DNA from: Nymphalis io
Taxonomy: Eukaryota > Arthropoda > Insecta > Lepidoptera > Nymphalidae
Assembly (NCBI RefSeq): GCF_905147045.1
Contig: NC_065914.1
Location: 3,038,001 to 3,102,000 of the forward strand
Length of the DNA stretch: 64,000 nt
Direction of reading: 5' to 3'
Both the position numbers and the translations under genes were made by a program. This document shows, piece after piece, positions 34,614-45,782 of this stretch. The notes under the pieces were generated by a model. It was not told where the DNA came from. It saw only the letters and a program-made list of their open reading frames with translations, and made no database searches. Every line of letters starts with the position of its first letter. Position 1 is the stretch's first letter.

Positions 34614-35712
34614 TGGCGACATCCGATAGCCATAACATATCTGGTCGCCTTTTCGTAACGGATCGAAAATCGAAGATGCAGTTTCTCGTTGATACAGGGA
34701 GCGATCTCTGCGTCTTCCCTCGCACAGCACTACGTGAAAGAAGATCTCCGACCAACTACCAACTCTATGCCGCGAATGGGACTTCTATTTCAATATACGG
34801 CTTTGCTCACCTTGAGCTGAATCTTGGCCTGCGTCGAGACTACACATGGCGATTTATAGTGGCAGATGTCACTAAGGCTATAATTGGCGTCGACTTCTTG
34901 TCATATTATGGTCTTATAGTCGACTGCCGTAACCAGCGTCTCATCGATAGCACCACAACCCTGACGACTTCAGCAGAATCAGTATCATCATCCAGCACGA
35001 TTTCTTCAGTGAAGACATTGCTCGGTGATTCAAACTACCATATATTGCTACCTCAATTTCCGGAGATCACACGTCCTGCTGGAAACGAGAAGGTTGTTAA
35101 CCATAACACTGTCCATCATATCAGGACTACACCTGGACCCCCAGTATCTTGCTCGCCACGTCGCTTGGCTCCAGATAAATTGCTCATAGCCAAGGAAGAG
35201 TTTGCAGCTATGATTAAAAATGGAACAGCTCGACCATCAGAGAGTCCATGGGCATCACCTTTGCATCTTGCCCCAAAGAAGGAAAGTGGATGGCGTCCAT
35301 GCGGTGATTATCGGATGCTTAATGCAAGAACAATTCCTGACCGCTATCCGATTCGGAATATTCACGATTTCACGCATAACATATCGGGTTGTCGTGTTTT
35401 CTCCAAAATCGATCTCGTGAAAGCATTTAACCAGATTCCAGTATTCTCTGAGGACATTGCAAAGACGGCCATCACAACACCGTTTGGTCTTTATGAGTTC
35501 CCATATATGACCTTTGGACTCAGAAACGCCGGCCAGACCTTCCAGCGTTTTGTTGACGAAATGACCAGAGGCTTAGACTTTGTCTACGCATACCTAGACG
35601 ATTTCCTCATATTTTCCCCTGATGAAGAAACACATCAACATCACTTACGAAGTCTGTTTCAAAAGCTTCGGGAGTATGGAATGGTAATAAATGCGTCTAA
35701 ATGCGTCTTTGG
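34613..35712 (+). pseudogene. CsRn1-type Pol: protease and reverse transcriptase, truncated
   Basis: Overlaps the end of gag. Aspartic protease motif FLVDTGSDLCVFP, then IIGVDFLSYYGLIVDC; RT with WRPCGDYRMLNARTI, FSKIDLVKAFNQIPV, FGLRNAGQTFQRF and the catalytic YLDDFLIFS. Homology stops after KCVFG at 35712. The following frame to 35794 reads into a junction and the LTR. Confidence 0.85.
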
Positions 35713-35735
35713 ATATTTATTACAAAGACTTAAGG

Positions 35736-36128
35736 TGCAAAATCGTGTAGCAAATTACAAGAGAGAAGCGACGTGCGTTCAGTACGAGATCTAGGATTCG
35801 ACTGGTTGGCGGAAGGCGGCCGACTGCTGAGCCGATGCGCTTACGTTTCTTTGTTCAAAGTAACGGTATATAATCAAAGAATAGACATTTCTATTATACG
35901 ATCGCGCGGCAACTGCCTTCCGACATTACATAAATTATTATATTATATTTTAATTATTTATATGATTTTAAAGTGTAAATATTTATATTGTGTATTACAT
36001 GTATATGTTATAATATATAATATGTATTTATTATATAATTTATATAAGTATATAAAGTATTATAGTATATATAGTATAGTTATATGTACATAGGTTGTAG
36101 GGATCTGGTAAGTGTCGCGTTCGCCACA
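35736..36128 (-). repeat. LTR of the CsRn1-type element, minus orientation
   Basis: TG...CA-bounded block. On the minus strand it starts tgtggcgaacgcgacactta directly after a purine tract (ggaggggagtgg, + 36129-36140). The AT-rich interior would be U3/R. The 35735 end is less certain than the 36128 end. Confidence 0.6.
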
Positions 36129-36150
36129 CCACTCCCCTCCAGAGACCGTC

Positions 36151-36958
36151 CTACGGGCGATAATAATCAGGTATGTGTACTGTTCTGCCCGATCGTGTCT
36201 TTTTGTTATTATTTTCCTTATCTTTAATTTTATCATCATGATTTTTTATTTCAGGTGGAGTAGCACTCCTGCTACTCTTCCTCCGAAGAGGTATATCCCT
36301 TGGATCGTCGTCGTCGGTTAGCATGTATGCAGACTTCAGTCTTTCTATTGTTACAGAGGTAGGTTTTCCTCGGACAAGTATTTTGAAGACTTTGTCGTTC
36401 CTTGCCAGTACTTCATGTGGGCCAGTATAAGCCAGTTGGAGTGCTCCTCTGTTAGCATCTTCTCTGAGGTACACATGACTAGTCGTTGCAAGATCTTTGA
36501 ATATGAAGATAGATTTCTTACAGTGCCTGGAAGCTGGTTGCGGTTGAAGGTTCTTCGCAATAATCCGAACTCGTGCCATAAAATCGGTTATGTCGTCAGA
36601 CTTATTCGTGGATGGTTGAAAAAGCTCTCCAGGTAATCTAAGCGTCTCGCCATATACCATTTCTGCCGAAGATGCTTGAATATCTTCTTTAATGGCATTT
36701 CGGATTCCCAGCAACACCAATGGAAGTGATTCTGTCCAATTTGAGTTTTCATGACAGACAATGGTGGCTTTTAATTGGCGGTGAAATCTCTCAACCATGC
36801 CATTGCATGCAGGGTGATAAGCAGTAGTTTTCTTATGTTCAAAACCAACCATTTCAGAGAGATGCTTGAAAAGCGCAGATTCAAATTGTCGTCCTCTGTC
36901 AGTGATTATAGCAGTAGGGCATCCAAAGCGTGCTATCCAGCCGGATATCAAGGTAACG
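36151..36958 (-). pseudogene. CsRn1-type integrase, C-terminal two thirds
   Basis: Minus-strand frame with GWIARFGCPTAIITDRGRQF, TAYHPACNGMVERFHRQLKA (the D and E of the DDE triad), a GPHEVL...FKILV chromodomain-less C-terminal module and a charged tail. The N-terminal HHCC domain and the first catalytic D are absent. It faces the gag-RT half. Confidence 0.82.
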
Positions 36959-36962
36959 TCCG

Positions 36963-38300
36963 GATAACAGCAAAAGCGGTGTAGAAAAAATAGCCAAGGT
37001 TGTAAGGAGCAGATTACTTTTGATGCAATCATTTTAATTAGTGCAGTAAAATCTAAAAAAAGATATCCATACTATGTTTATTGATTATCAAAAAACCTTT
37101 GATTCAGTCCCGCATAGCTGGTTATTGTATGTCTTAAAATTGTATAAAATAAACCCAACCCTCATATCATTTCTTCAAAATTCGATGCAAAACTGGCAAA
37201 CTGTATTAAAAATAAAACAATCGTCCATGAAATCTCTAACTACTGAACCAATCCGTATCGAACGAGGAATTTTTCAAGGAGACGCTCTAAGCCCCCTCTG
37301 GTTTTGCTTGGCCTTAAATCCTCTTTCACTCTTGTTAAATAAAACCCATACAGGATTCACACTTTACGGTAATAACACCCAATATAACTTATCACACCTC
37401 ATGTACATGGATGATATAAAACTTTACGCCACTGACAAAAACACGCTGCTTGAGTAAGCAAGCATTACGGAACAGTTCTCAAAAGATATTCATATGAAAT
37501 TCGGAGTCGACAAGTGCAAAATTCTGTCAATCTCGAAAGGAAAAATCCTTAATGATAGCTACACACTCGAAACTGGTGAACAAATTGAACCAATGGATGA
37601 ACTAAGCACATATAAATACCTTGGTTTTAAACAATCTAGGCATATACTACAAACTACGACAAAACAAGAACTGCTTACAAAATTCTTGCACCGATTAAAT
37701 CTCGTATTAAAGACACACCTTAACTCTAAAAACACAAAAAAAGCTATTAACACATTTGCCATACCCTTACTTACGTACTCTTTCGGAATAATACAATGGT
37801 CAAAAAGTGACATAAAAAAATTGCAGCCAACTATAAACACTCACTTCACTAAATATAGGAAACATCATCCAAAATCTTTAATTCAAAGGCTCACACTACC
37901 ACGCAAAGAAGGAGGAAGGGGATTAATCGACATACAAAATTTACACAATAAGCAGATACTCTCACTCAGAGCATACTTCCATGATAAATCCGAACACTCA
38001 CCTCTACATAGACACGCAACAGAAATAAACAAAAAGCTTACACCATTAAACCTACATGACAAAAACACTCAAGTAAACGAACATATCATAAGTACACAAA
38101 AACAAATGTTGGCAAAACGCAATGGAAAGCACAAACAGTAAACATAGTCCCAATAGTCCTATCATCCACAGGTATCGTGCCAAAATCCTTGACAGAAAGT
38201 CTGAACACCTTACAAATGCCAACATATATCCTCCATATACTTCAAAAAGCCGTAATCCTTAACACCTGCCGTATCACCCGAAAGTTTATATCATCATCCA
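36963..38300 (+). pseudogene. R4/Dong reverse transcriptase, C-terminal half
   Basis: RKNSQGCKEQITFDAIIL, then after a frame change near 37070 FIDYQKTFDSVPHSWL, GIFQGDALSPLWFCLA and YMDDIKLYA; an in-frame TAA at 37455; then KFGVDKCKILSISKG and LTYSFGIIQW. Another frame change near 38120 leads into VNIVPIVLSSTGIVPKSL and ILNTCRITRKFI. Confidence 0.82.
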
Positions 38301-38395
38301 CTTTATAACGCTTGTCTGCAGCCCGCGTTTTAGGTTTAAACCCTTCGAAAGAAGAGAAACTTTAAAAGTTTAATAGAAATAATAATAATAATAAT

Positions 38396-38687
38396 CGTAA
38401 TTTATTTGCATGAAACATAGTTTTACAGATGTTCTGATTTCTTTATAAGAATCTCTCATCTCATACATTTCGCCCACGATAGGCACGCAAAAATATTCAT
38501 AGATCATACCAATTGTTCATTAAAATAATTATATTAATATATGTATAAAATGATAGGTATATAAAATAAAAATTAGTTTAATATTAACAATAATTAATTA
38601 AATGAAATGATTTACTTAAGTTTATACATTTAAGTGCATAGTTACATAATTAATAATAAAATATACATTTACTTTATTTAAAATAGG
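38396..38687. other. AT-rich spacer between R4 and R1 elements
   Basis: No coding or repeat structure recognised; it ends at the R1 copy 2 target duplication. Confidence 0.5.
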
Positions 38688-38975
38688 TAGACATCCTTAG
38701 ATTCGCCTTTCGGACGTCGTTGAGCGTGGTTGTGTTTTTTACTGCGATAAGATTGTTCGAATTGATGAATAAACGACATCTGGCTTTGTAAACTGGTTTT
38801 GTTATCTCTAATGCGACACATATGGACATTCTTGCTTGGTATATGGACTTTTGTTTCGCGTATTGATTGGTTTTGTTGTTTTGAATTAGGTCTTTATAGA
38901 CCTTGTTTTTTGTTATAGTTGGTTGTTTTTTTTTTTTGCGTCGTTCGATTTCGATTTTTGTTTGTTGTTTTCGGC

Positions 38976-40505
38976 AATGGATGTCGACACTGAGGTATCA
39001 GCCGCAATGCGGCACTTATTCTGGAGGTTGCCCAGAAGTCCAGCAATTTGATAGGTGGCTTCATCAAGAAGTTGAAGGAATCGGCAGTTTCTCTTCAGAG
39101 CATTGTGGATGCTCTGGCTTTAAGAACCGAGGCGGAGGAAACCCGTCGGCTTCGCGCCGACAATAAGCGTCTTCGTAAGGAATTAGAGGGCCTTAGGTCA
39201 GAACTGAAGGCCCATCGCCGCGAGTTTAACGCAGCAGCAAATGGGTCGGCGAGTAATTTAAGTGACTCGCAGGTTGTGGAGGAGCTCAAAGCCTCGATTA
39301 TTTCATCAATCGGGGTTATGCTTAACGCTCGGCTAGCAGGGATTGAGGAGCGCCTCCCCCCTGCAAAGATTCTTCGTCCACCTCTAGCGGCGGATGAAAG
39401 GCCTGTTGTGATGCAGAATACAGCACCAACCTACGCACAGGCGGTCCACCTGGCCCCTCTGCTGAAACCCGCACCGGCACCTAAGCGGGTGACTCCAGCC
39501 GCCACGCAGGCATCGATCGTTGCCCCATCGAGCGCTATGATTGTGCCGAAAAGGATTCCGCCACAAGTGGTCCAGGAGACGTCCTGGTCCACAGTGGTTA
39601 AAAAGGGAAAGAAGGGGAAGAAGACTGCTACTCCGGCAGAAGTCACCGCCTCAGCCACACCGACAGTGTCCAAGGTGCTACAGGTGGTCAAACCTAAGCT
39701 GGCAGCACCTCGCACGGCTGCAGTAATCGTCACATTGAAGCCGGAGGCGCAGGAAAAGGGCGTGACTTACGCCCACATCCTGGAGCGGGCCGAGCAAGGC
39801 GTTAAGCTCCAGGATCTAGGGATCTGCGGTGGACTCAAGGTCAGAAGGTCGGCAACGGGAGCCAGGGTCTTGGAACTCCCGAAGGCACAAACAGAGCAGG
39901 CGGAGAAGCTAGCCGTGAAGCTCCGCACTGTGCTGGATGGAGTGGCCAACGTTGTGCGGCCTGTGAAGCGGGTGGACCTCAAGATGACGGGTCTCGATGA
40001 CTCCGTCACAAAAGAGAAGGTGGTGGCCGCAGTAGCACGCGCAGGGGACTGCTCCCTAGAGGAGGTTAGCTGTAGGGATATGCAACGTGGTCCCGGTTAT
40101 ATGGGGATGGTCCGGGTGACGTGCCCCATTACAGCAGCGAAAAGGCTGTTCGAAGCTGGTCGCTTCCTGGTTGGGTGGAGCTCGGCCAAGGTGTGCATGC
40201 TGGAGCAGCGCCCTTTGCGCTGCTTCAAATGCATGGGCCTTGGTCACACTAAGGCGCTCTGCCCATCTAAGGCGGAACGAGGGGGACTTTGTTACCGGTG
40301 TGGTGTCGAAGGCCACAAGGCAGATACCTGCACCGGAAAGTTGTGCTGCGCTGTATGCACAGATGCCGGTAGGCCTTTCAGGCACGTAACGGGGTCAGGG
40401 GAGTGTAACCCACCGATCACAAAAGGAAAAATGGTCTTAGACACCCAGACCACTGATAACGTCGGACGGCGCCAAGCTGAGGAGGAAGCTGCCATGTCAT
40501 CATGA
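38976..40505 (+). pseudogene. R1 copy 2 ORF1 (Gag-like), one frameshift
   Basis: Probable start ATG 38976 (MDVDTEVSAA); one base is lost near 39010, after which LEVAQKSSNLIGGFIKKL is open to 40505. A Leu/Glu/Arg coiled coil (about 39110-39230) precedes a Pro/Ala-rich linker, an RRM-like or core region, and three zinc clusters: CFKCMGLGHTKALC, CYRCGVEGHKADTC, CAVCTDAGR. The stop TGA overlaps the ORF2 ATG (ATGA), as expected for coupled re-initiation. Confidence 0.85.
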
Positions 40506-40583
40506 AAGACAAGCTAAGCTTTCTTCAGGCGAATGTCAACCACTGTGCCGGGGCTCAGGACCTGCTACTGCAGTCCATGGCGG
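40502..40583 (+). pseudogene. R1 copy 2 ORF2, first 27 codons before the LTR element
   Basis: MKDKLSFLQANVNHCAGAQ and following residues up to QSMA match copy 1 ORF2. The frame is cut at the 4-nt target site gcgg (40580-40583) and resumes at 49407 with EWQIDLAVVCEPY. Confidence 0.85.
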
Positions 40584-40705
40584 TGAGGGGACTTATGTTA
40601 TTGAAACGAGTGTATTTGGTAGAAGATGATTTATTAATGACTAATTAGTGCAACGATCTTAATATTTATACGCCATCTGACTTACATACTACTTATTACA
40701 CTACA
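40584..40705 (-). repeat. 3' LTR of the mdg1/412-like element
   Basis: 122 nt, TG...CA, identical to the other LTR except for a 9-nt indel near the U3 start (plus-strand right end). Very short for a Gypsy LTR. Confidence 0.9.
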
Positions 40706-40783
40706 CCTCGGGGGGTGAATTGAAAAAAAAAATGTTTTGATACAATTTTTTTTTTTTTAGGAATAGGTACATAATAATTGAAT

Positions 40784-42949
40784 TTAGGTTTTAAATGGTT
40801 TAGTTCTATTTTTATGGACAATATAAGGCTTATTACATTTTAAAATTTTTACATTTAGTCCTAAATCTTCTAAAATTACAAATGGTCTAATCCACTGTGT
40901 GTCCAGTTTATTTGCCGTTTCATTTTTAATTAAAATTAGTTGTCCATTTGTATAAGTTACATTATTTGTATTTTTATCGTAATTACATATACGATTTTGT
41001 TTGCTTAAAATTAAATTTTCACGAGCATCTTGCTGCGCTACTTGTAACTTAAACTTAAGATCTAAAGCATAATTATCTGGGTTATATAATGGTTCAATAT
41101 ATTGACTTACTTTACAAGGTATTACACTAGGTCTACCAAAAACTAGCTCGAATGGTGTGTATTTCGTTTCTGTGTGAACAGTATTATTAAAACTAAAACA
41201 CCAAAAAGATAACCATTGACTCCAGGTGTCTTTCTGACCATCACACTGAATGCGTAAGAAAGCACCTAAATTTTTATGCGAATTTTCAAGTGCACCGATA
41301 GATTGGTGGTGATAAGCTGTAGAAGTCAATTTTTGTATATTTAAAATTTTACCTACCTGTTCCATTACAGTAGATACAAACTCTGTCCCACGATCTGTAG
41401 CTATGGTGTTTGGTATCCCGAACCTTAATATAAAATTATTAACTAATGCTTTTGCTATACTTACCGTGTCTTTATTTTTTAGAGGATAGGCCTCTACGAA
41501 CTTAGTCAATTCACATTGAAGTGTTAAAATGTAGCAATTGTCTTCAATGTCCTTTTGCAAAGGTCCTACGACGTCAAGATAGATCTTTTCAAAAGCATGT
41601 GAAGCCGTTGTAGTTATTTCCATGGGCGCCTTGACATACCTACTATGTTTCATTTTTTGACACTGAACACACTTGCTAAAAAATGTTTTAACATCTTTAT
41701 CCAAGCCTGGCCAGTAAAATTTTCTTTTAATATTATTTGTCATTCTACGCACACCTGCATGACCTGCGGTGGGTAGTAAATGAAAGTCATGTAATATGTA
41801 TTTTCTTTCTTCCCCATCATATATTCTTTTAACTCCTCTTAGAACATAGATACGTGGACCACTCCAGTCCTTACGTTCTTTCATTTCTTTTAACAATTCT
41901 TTTATGATATTTTCAATTTCATTATTCTTTACTATGCATAGTTCATTTATTTTTCTAGTTTTACAAAATTCTCCTAACTTAGTCACAAATTCGGCTCGCG
42001 TAAATTGTGCCCTAAAGTTAAGATTAATATATAATATTTTTCTACGTAGACTATAAATAAAACATTCTTTCTCTTCGTATAAATTATCATTATTTTTCAA
42101 TTTATTTAACTCCTCATTATTTATAAAAGTCATTTCCACTGAATCATTTGGTATCTTTAGTACCTCAACTACTCGTGGTTGATCAGGCCACGATTCGTTA
42201 GGTTTACTAATTTTAATTGTATTATCCTGCTCTACTTTATTTTCTAAACGCCTCTTTTGGCCTCTAGTCATAACTAACAATATTTCTTCGTTCATTTGTT
42301 TTAAAGTGTCCGATGTTATGCTAATTCTAGACAAAGCGTCCGCTACGCTATTATCCTTACCTTTTACATATATAATTTTAAAGTCGTATTCTTCTAGTGC
42401 TAACCTAAACTTAAGAAGTCTACTTGAGGGGTCTTTCATTGAGAATAGATATAATAAAGGTTTATGGTCTGTCATAATCGTAAAAGATCTACCGTATACA
42501 TATGGTCTAAAGTATTTTACTGCCCACACTATAGCAAGTAACTCTTTTTGAATAGTGGGGTAGTTTGTTTCGGCTTTATTAAGAGGTCTGCTTGCAAAAG
42601 CTACCGGTTTCATATTTTGATTACACAAAACAGCGCCAATTGCTGTACCTGAAGCGTCAGTTTGAATGACGAATTCATTATTTTCTGAAAAATCGGGAAA
42701 TTCTAATACTGGGGGAATTGTCAAAGACTGTTTTAATTTTTCGAAACTTTTTTGACACTCTTCAGTCCAAACAAATCGTTCATATTTTCTCGTTAATTTA
42801 TTTAAATATGTTATTTCGGCAAAATTTTTGATAAATTTTCGATAATAATTACAAAACGCTACGAACCTTTTAACTTCGTCAGTATTAGTAGGTATGGGAT
42901 ATTTTTGTAGGATTTCGATTTTTGCAGGGTCAGGTTCTAAAAACTCCAT
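40784..42949 (-). pseudogene. Gypsy Pol: end of RT, RNase H and integrase
   Basis: Open for 721 codons. RNase H: VIQTDASGTAIGAVL, NYPTIQKELLAIVWA, TDHKPLLYLF, NSVADALSR. Integrase: HHCC finger (H...HAGVRRM, C-VQC) then the DDE core YLDVVGPLQ, TDRGTEFVS and GALENSHKNLG, and the C-terminal NGQLILIKNE...PFVILED. It is the longest intact stretch of the element. It is separated from the upstream RT by a frame change near 42945. Confidence 0.9.
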
Positions 42950-43851
42950 CTTTTGAAACTAAATGTCCTAGATAAAGAATTTCTTTCTTCAAAAAATTAC
43001 ATTTCTTGGGATTTAATTTTAAATTAACTTTTCTTAGCCTTTCCATAACGTCAATCAAATTTTGATTATGTACGCTCAAATTTTTTCCAAATACAACTAA
43101 ATCATCTAAATAAACAAAACACTTATCAAATGTTAACCCTGACATTGCAACTGACATGGCTCTGCTAAAAGCGCTAGGACTAGTCTTAGGACCCATTGGT
43201 AATCTTTTCATTTGGTATTGACCAGTGTTTGTCGTAAAAGCCGTGTATTCCCCCTACTTCGTTTATCTAACTCTACCTGATAGTAACTTTGATTAAGATC
43301 TAAGTGTGAGAAATAGATAGAACCACAGAGAGAGTCTAAAATTTCATTTATATTTGGCAAAGGGAACTTATCGTCCACAATGCAGTCATTAAGTTTCCGA
43401 TAGTCGATAACAAGTCTCCACTTTTTATCACTATCACTTTTTTTCGGTACTAACAAAATTGGACTTGACCACTCGCTCTTAGCTTCTTCTATAATGTCAT
43501 TCTTAAGCATTTCTGTAATTTGATTATTAACTTCATTTTTTAAAGAATGGGGTAATCTATACTGCTTAACATATATCGGACTCGTATTTGGTTTCAAAGC
43601 TATTGATTGTTGATAAATATTGGTAGTATTTAATTTATCGCCTGGCAAAAAGAAAACATCTGAATACTTTGCACATATATCCTGAATGGATTTGCGCTCC
43701 TCTGTATTGAGGTGATTTAAATTTAAAATGTTTAATAAAGCTTTAGCCCTATTTAAGTCATAAGCAGTTGACCTAAAGTCGCATAACTCATAATCTTGAA
43801 TCGAATATATTTCCGGTTGAAACATTGGCAAAGTAACATCATGTTCATTGG
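42930..43851 (-). pseudogene. Gypsy Pol: reverse transcriptase, frameshifted
   Basis: The first part (open from 43851, after the family C repeat) has YVKQYRLPHSLKNEV, WSSPILLVPKKSD, WRLVIDYRKLNDCIV and FSHLDLNQSYYQVEL. A one-base change near 43245 shifts the frame to MKRLPMGPKTSPSAFSRAM and the catalytic FVYLDDLVVFG, then LNPKKCNFLKKEILYLGH. Confidence 0.88.
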
Positions 43852-44112
43852 TCATCATCACCCACTCATCAGATATTCTACCGCAAAACAGCAATACTTG
43901 ATATCGTTGTGTTCCGGTTTGAAGGGTGAGTGAGCCAGTGTAATTACAGGCACAAGGGACATAAAATCTTAGTTCCCAAGGTTGGTGGCGCATTGGATAT
44001 GTAAGCGATGGTTGACATTTCTTACAATGCTAATGTCTAAGAGCGTTGGTAACCACTTACCATCAGGTGGCCCATATGCTCGTCCTCTTCCTATTCTATA
44101 AAAAAAAAAAAA
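43852..44112 (-). repeat. Family C repeat nested in the Gypsy element
   Basis: Reverse copy from cacccactcatcagatattc to the A-run after cctcttcctattctat, almost full length and little diverged. It splits the protease-RT linker of the Gypsy pol, so the repeat family was still moving after the Gypsy insertion. Confidence 0.85.
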
Positions 44113-44720
44113 ATCAAAATTTTAACAAGTAATCTGTTATTTCGTATCCTACTGATACAACCTGCAAGGAAAACGTTATCAGCTAATTGCTGACTGTGGA
44201 TAACAAAGTCATTTTCCGAATCATTATCCAAAAGTAAGTAATGAAATGATTCACAACGCGCAGGTATAAGTAAACTTTCATTAGAATAATTCAACGAATC
44301 ATAAAGTGGTAAGGAACATTCCATTCCATATTTGTTTAAGGTAATGGAATTGTTATCAAAGTTGATACTTGATACGTAGCGACACAGAAAATCTAAACCT
44401 AAAATACCGTCAGCCTTTAAAGGTAAGTTATTGAAAACATGTAGCCTTATACTAAAGTCAACATAAAACTGTTGATCACGATGAAATAAGATGATATCAG
44501 TTTAACCTATGGACTGAATTAACCTCCAATACCATTTATGATATGTAGTTTCGTCTCTAATTACTTTACTGTTACTGGGTAATGCCTGTTTCTTTATTAC
44601 AGATGCTCCTGTATCTACTAACCAAAAATATTTCCTATTGTTAATAAAAAATGATAAATATTTGGCTTTGCCATTTAATGCCAAAATGTTATGTTTCAAC
44701 ACGAAAAAACTGCATTTCAC
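44113..44720 (-). pseudogene. Gypsy aspartic protease region
   Basis: Catalytic motif YFWLVDTGASVIKKQALP at about 44600, following ALNGKAKYLSFFI. The frame stops at 44502 and related sequence continues in another frame at 44324-44113 (MECSLPLYDSLNYS). The region between encodes the flap side, out of frame. Confidence 0.75.
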
Positions 44721-45782
44721 TATTATTATCTGCGTTTACGGATTGATTTTGTTCAAGTTTTTCTGAATAAAATACTCTGTTTCTATTGCCACTACCACAA
44801 GATATCGAACTCGATGGATTCTCGTTCGAATCTCGTCCGCGATTCAATTTATGAAATTTAGGTCTACCATGATAATATGTTTGGCCGCGTGGATAATTAT
44901 TAAAATTTCTTCGATTATTAAAATAACTGGAATTATTTGGCTTACCTGCATTATTTTGTGGTAAATATGATCTTTGGCCGCGAATCTGTGGTCTAGTATG
45001 GGAATTAAAATGAGAATGTGACTTACCTCTTCCACGAGTGGAGAAATGCATGACACCCTCACCTCGCGACTAAGATGCAGCTGACAGCTCTTCATCTTTC
45101 GCAGCTTGAATCGCCTCGTTTAGGTGTTTGTAGTTGCGTGCTGCAATAATCGTACTTAGTCTTGAATTTCTTAGACCGTCAGAAAAACGTTGTATTGCGA
45201 ATCGCTCATTAATAGGTTTTAAAATTTCGTATTTTTCAGCATCGCCGTCTGCCTGAGCTATCATTAAATCTGCAAATAAGTTCTCTATCTCGGTTCCAAA
45301 CTGTTCTATAGTGCGATATCCTTGAGATACAGTTTGTAGCCGTGATTGTATTGCGGTAGGACTTTTCTTTACCAATAATTTGTTTTTTAAATCCTTAATT
45401 AAGTCTTTTGTAGAACTGTATTCAGGTAACATTCGTAATTTAGCATTCTGTGACAGCCTACTTTTTAAAACAAATGTAATTAGTAATTTTTGACCCGATG
45501 ATGACAACATATCCAAATACATTTCTATAGAGTCAATGATACCTTTAATGCTGTTTTCGTTATTATTCATAACAGGAATTAAACTACATGCTGTTTTCAA
45601 ATCTAACTCCATTTTTAGTTCAGGATTCGAACACGTTTCGCTGTCACTGTCACTACTACTCATATGACATGCAGGCTTAGAACATAAATTGATAATTTGT
45701 CAGTGGTATGACTTTATTTCATCGCTTATTGAAGCAATGAATGTAAGAGACTTAGGCTTTATTTCTTTAGAAGTAATACATT
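44689..45782 (-). pseudogene. Gypsy Gag, main part
   Basis: Capsid-like segment in frame from ATG 45663 (MSSSDSDSETCSNPELKMEL; QSRLQTVSQGYRTIEQFG; YKHLNEAIQAAKDEELS) to 45070, then after a frame change a basic Arg/Gly/Asn-rich nucleocapsid tail (RGRGKSHSHFNSHTRPQIRG). It has no CCHC knuckle, as in 412-type elements. The N-terminus lies on the far side of the LINE, at 48316-48473. Confidence 0.78.

Larger units (their letters stand above)
33683..36962. mobile_element. CsRn1-clade LTR retrotransposon, rearranged, inserted in the R4 element
   Basis: A tRNA-Trp-like primer-binding site (tggtgaccccg, 33685-33695) is followed on the plus strand by gag, protease and RT up to 35712. The right half (integrase, polypurine tract, LTR) is on the minus strand and faces it. 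RNase H and the 5' LTR are missing. The gag zinc finger of CHCC type and the tRNA-Trp primer are features described for the CsRn1 clade. It splits the R4 RT after HNILA; R4 resumes with RCRKNSQGCKEQ at about 36971. Confidence 0.82.
25665..38395 (+). mobile_element. R4/Dong-clade LINE, degraded, with three nested insertions
   Basis: Pieces of one non-LTR element in order: 25665-26335, 30546-30952, 32633-33682 and 36963-38395. RT motifs are of R4/Dong type (FIDYQKTFDSVPHSWL, GIFQGDALSPLWFCLALNP, YMDDIKLYA), with a C-terminal part containing VNIVPIVLSSTGIVPKSL and LQKAVILNTCRI. The 5' flank is taataataat (25655-25664) and the 3' end is aataataataataataat (38379-38395); Dong-type elements are known to insert in TAA repeats. 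Insertions: a LINE at 26336, a second LINE at 30953 and an LTR element at 33683. In-frame stops (e.g. 32899, 37455) and frameshifts show it is old. Confidence 0.85.

Noticed and set aside
39384..40495. Several minus-strand open frames opposite R1 ORF1
   Set aside because: They are antisense shadows of the GC-rich ORF1 and carry no domains of their own.
40706..40740. Polypurine tract expected before the 3' LTR of the Gypsy element
   Set aside because: On the coding strand this stretch is pyrimidine-rich apart from gagg, so no tract was annotated.
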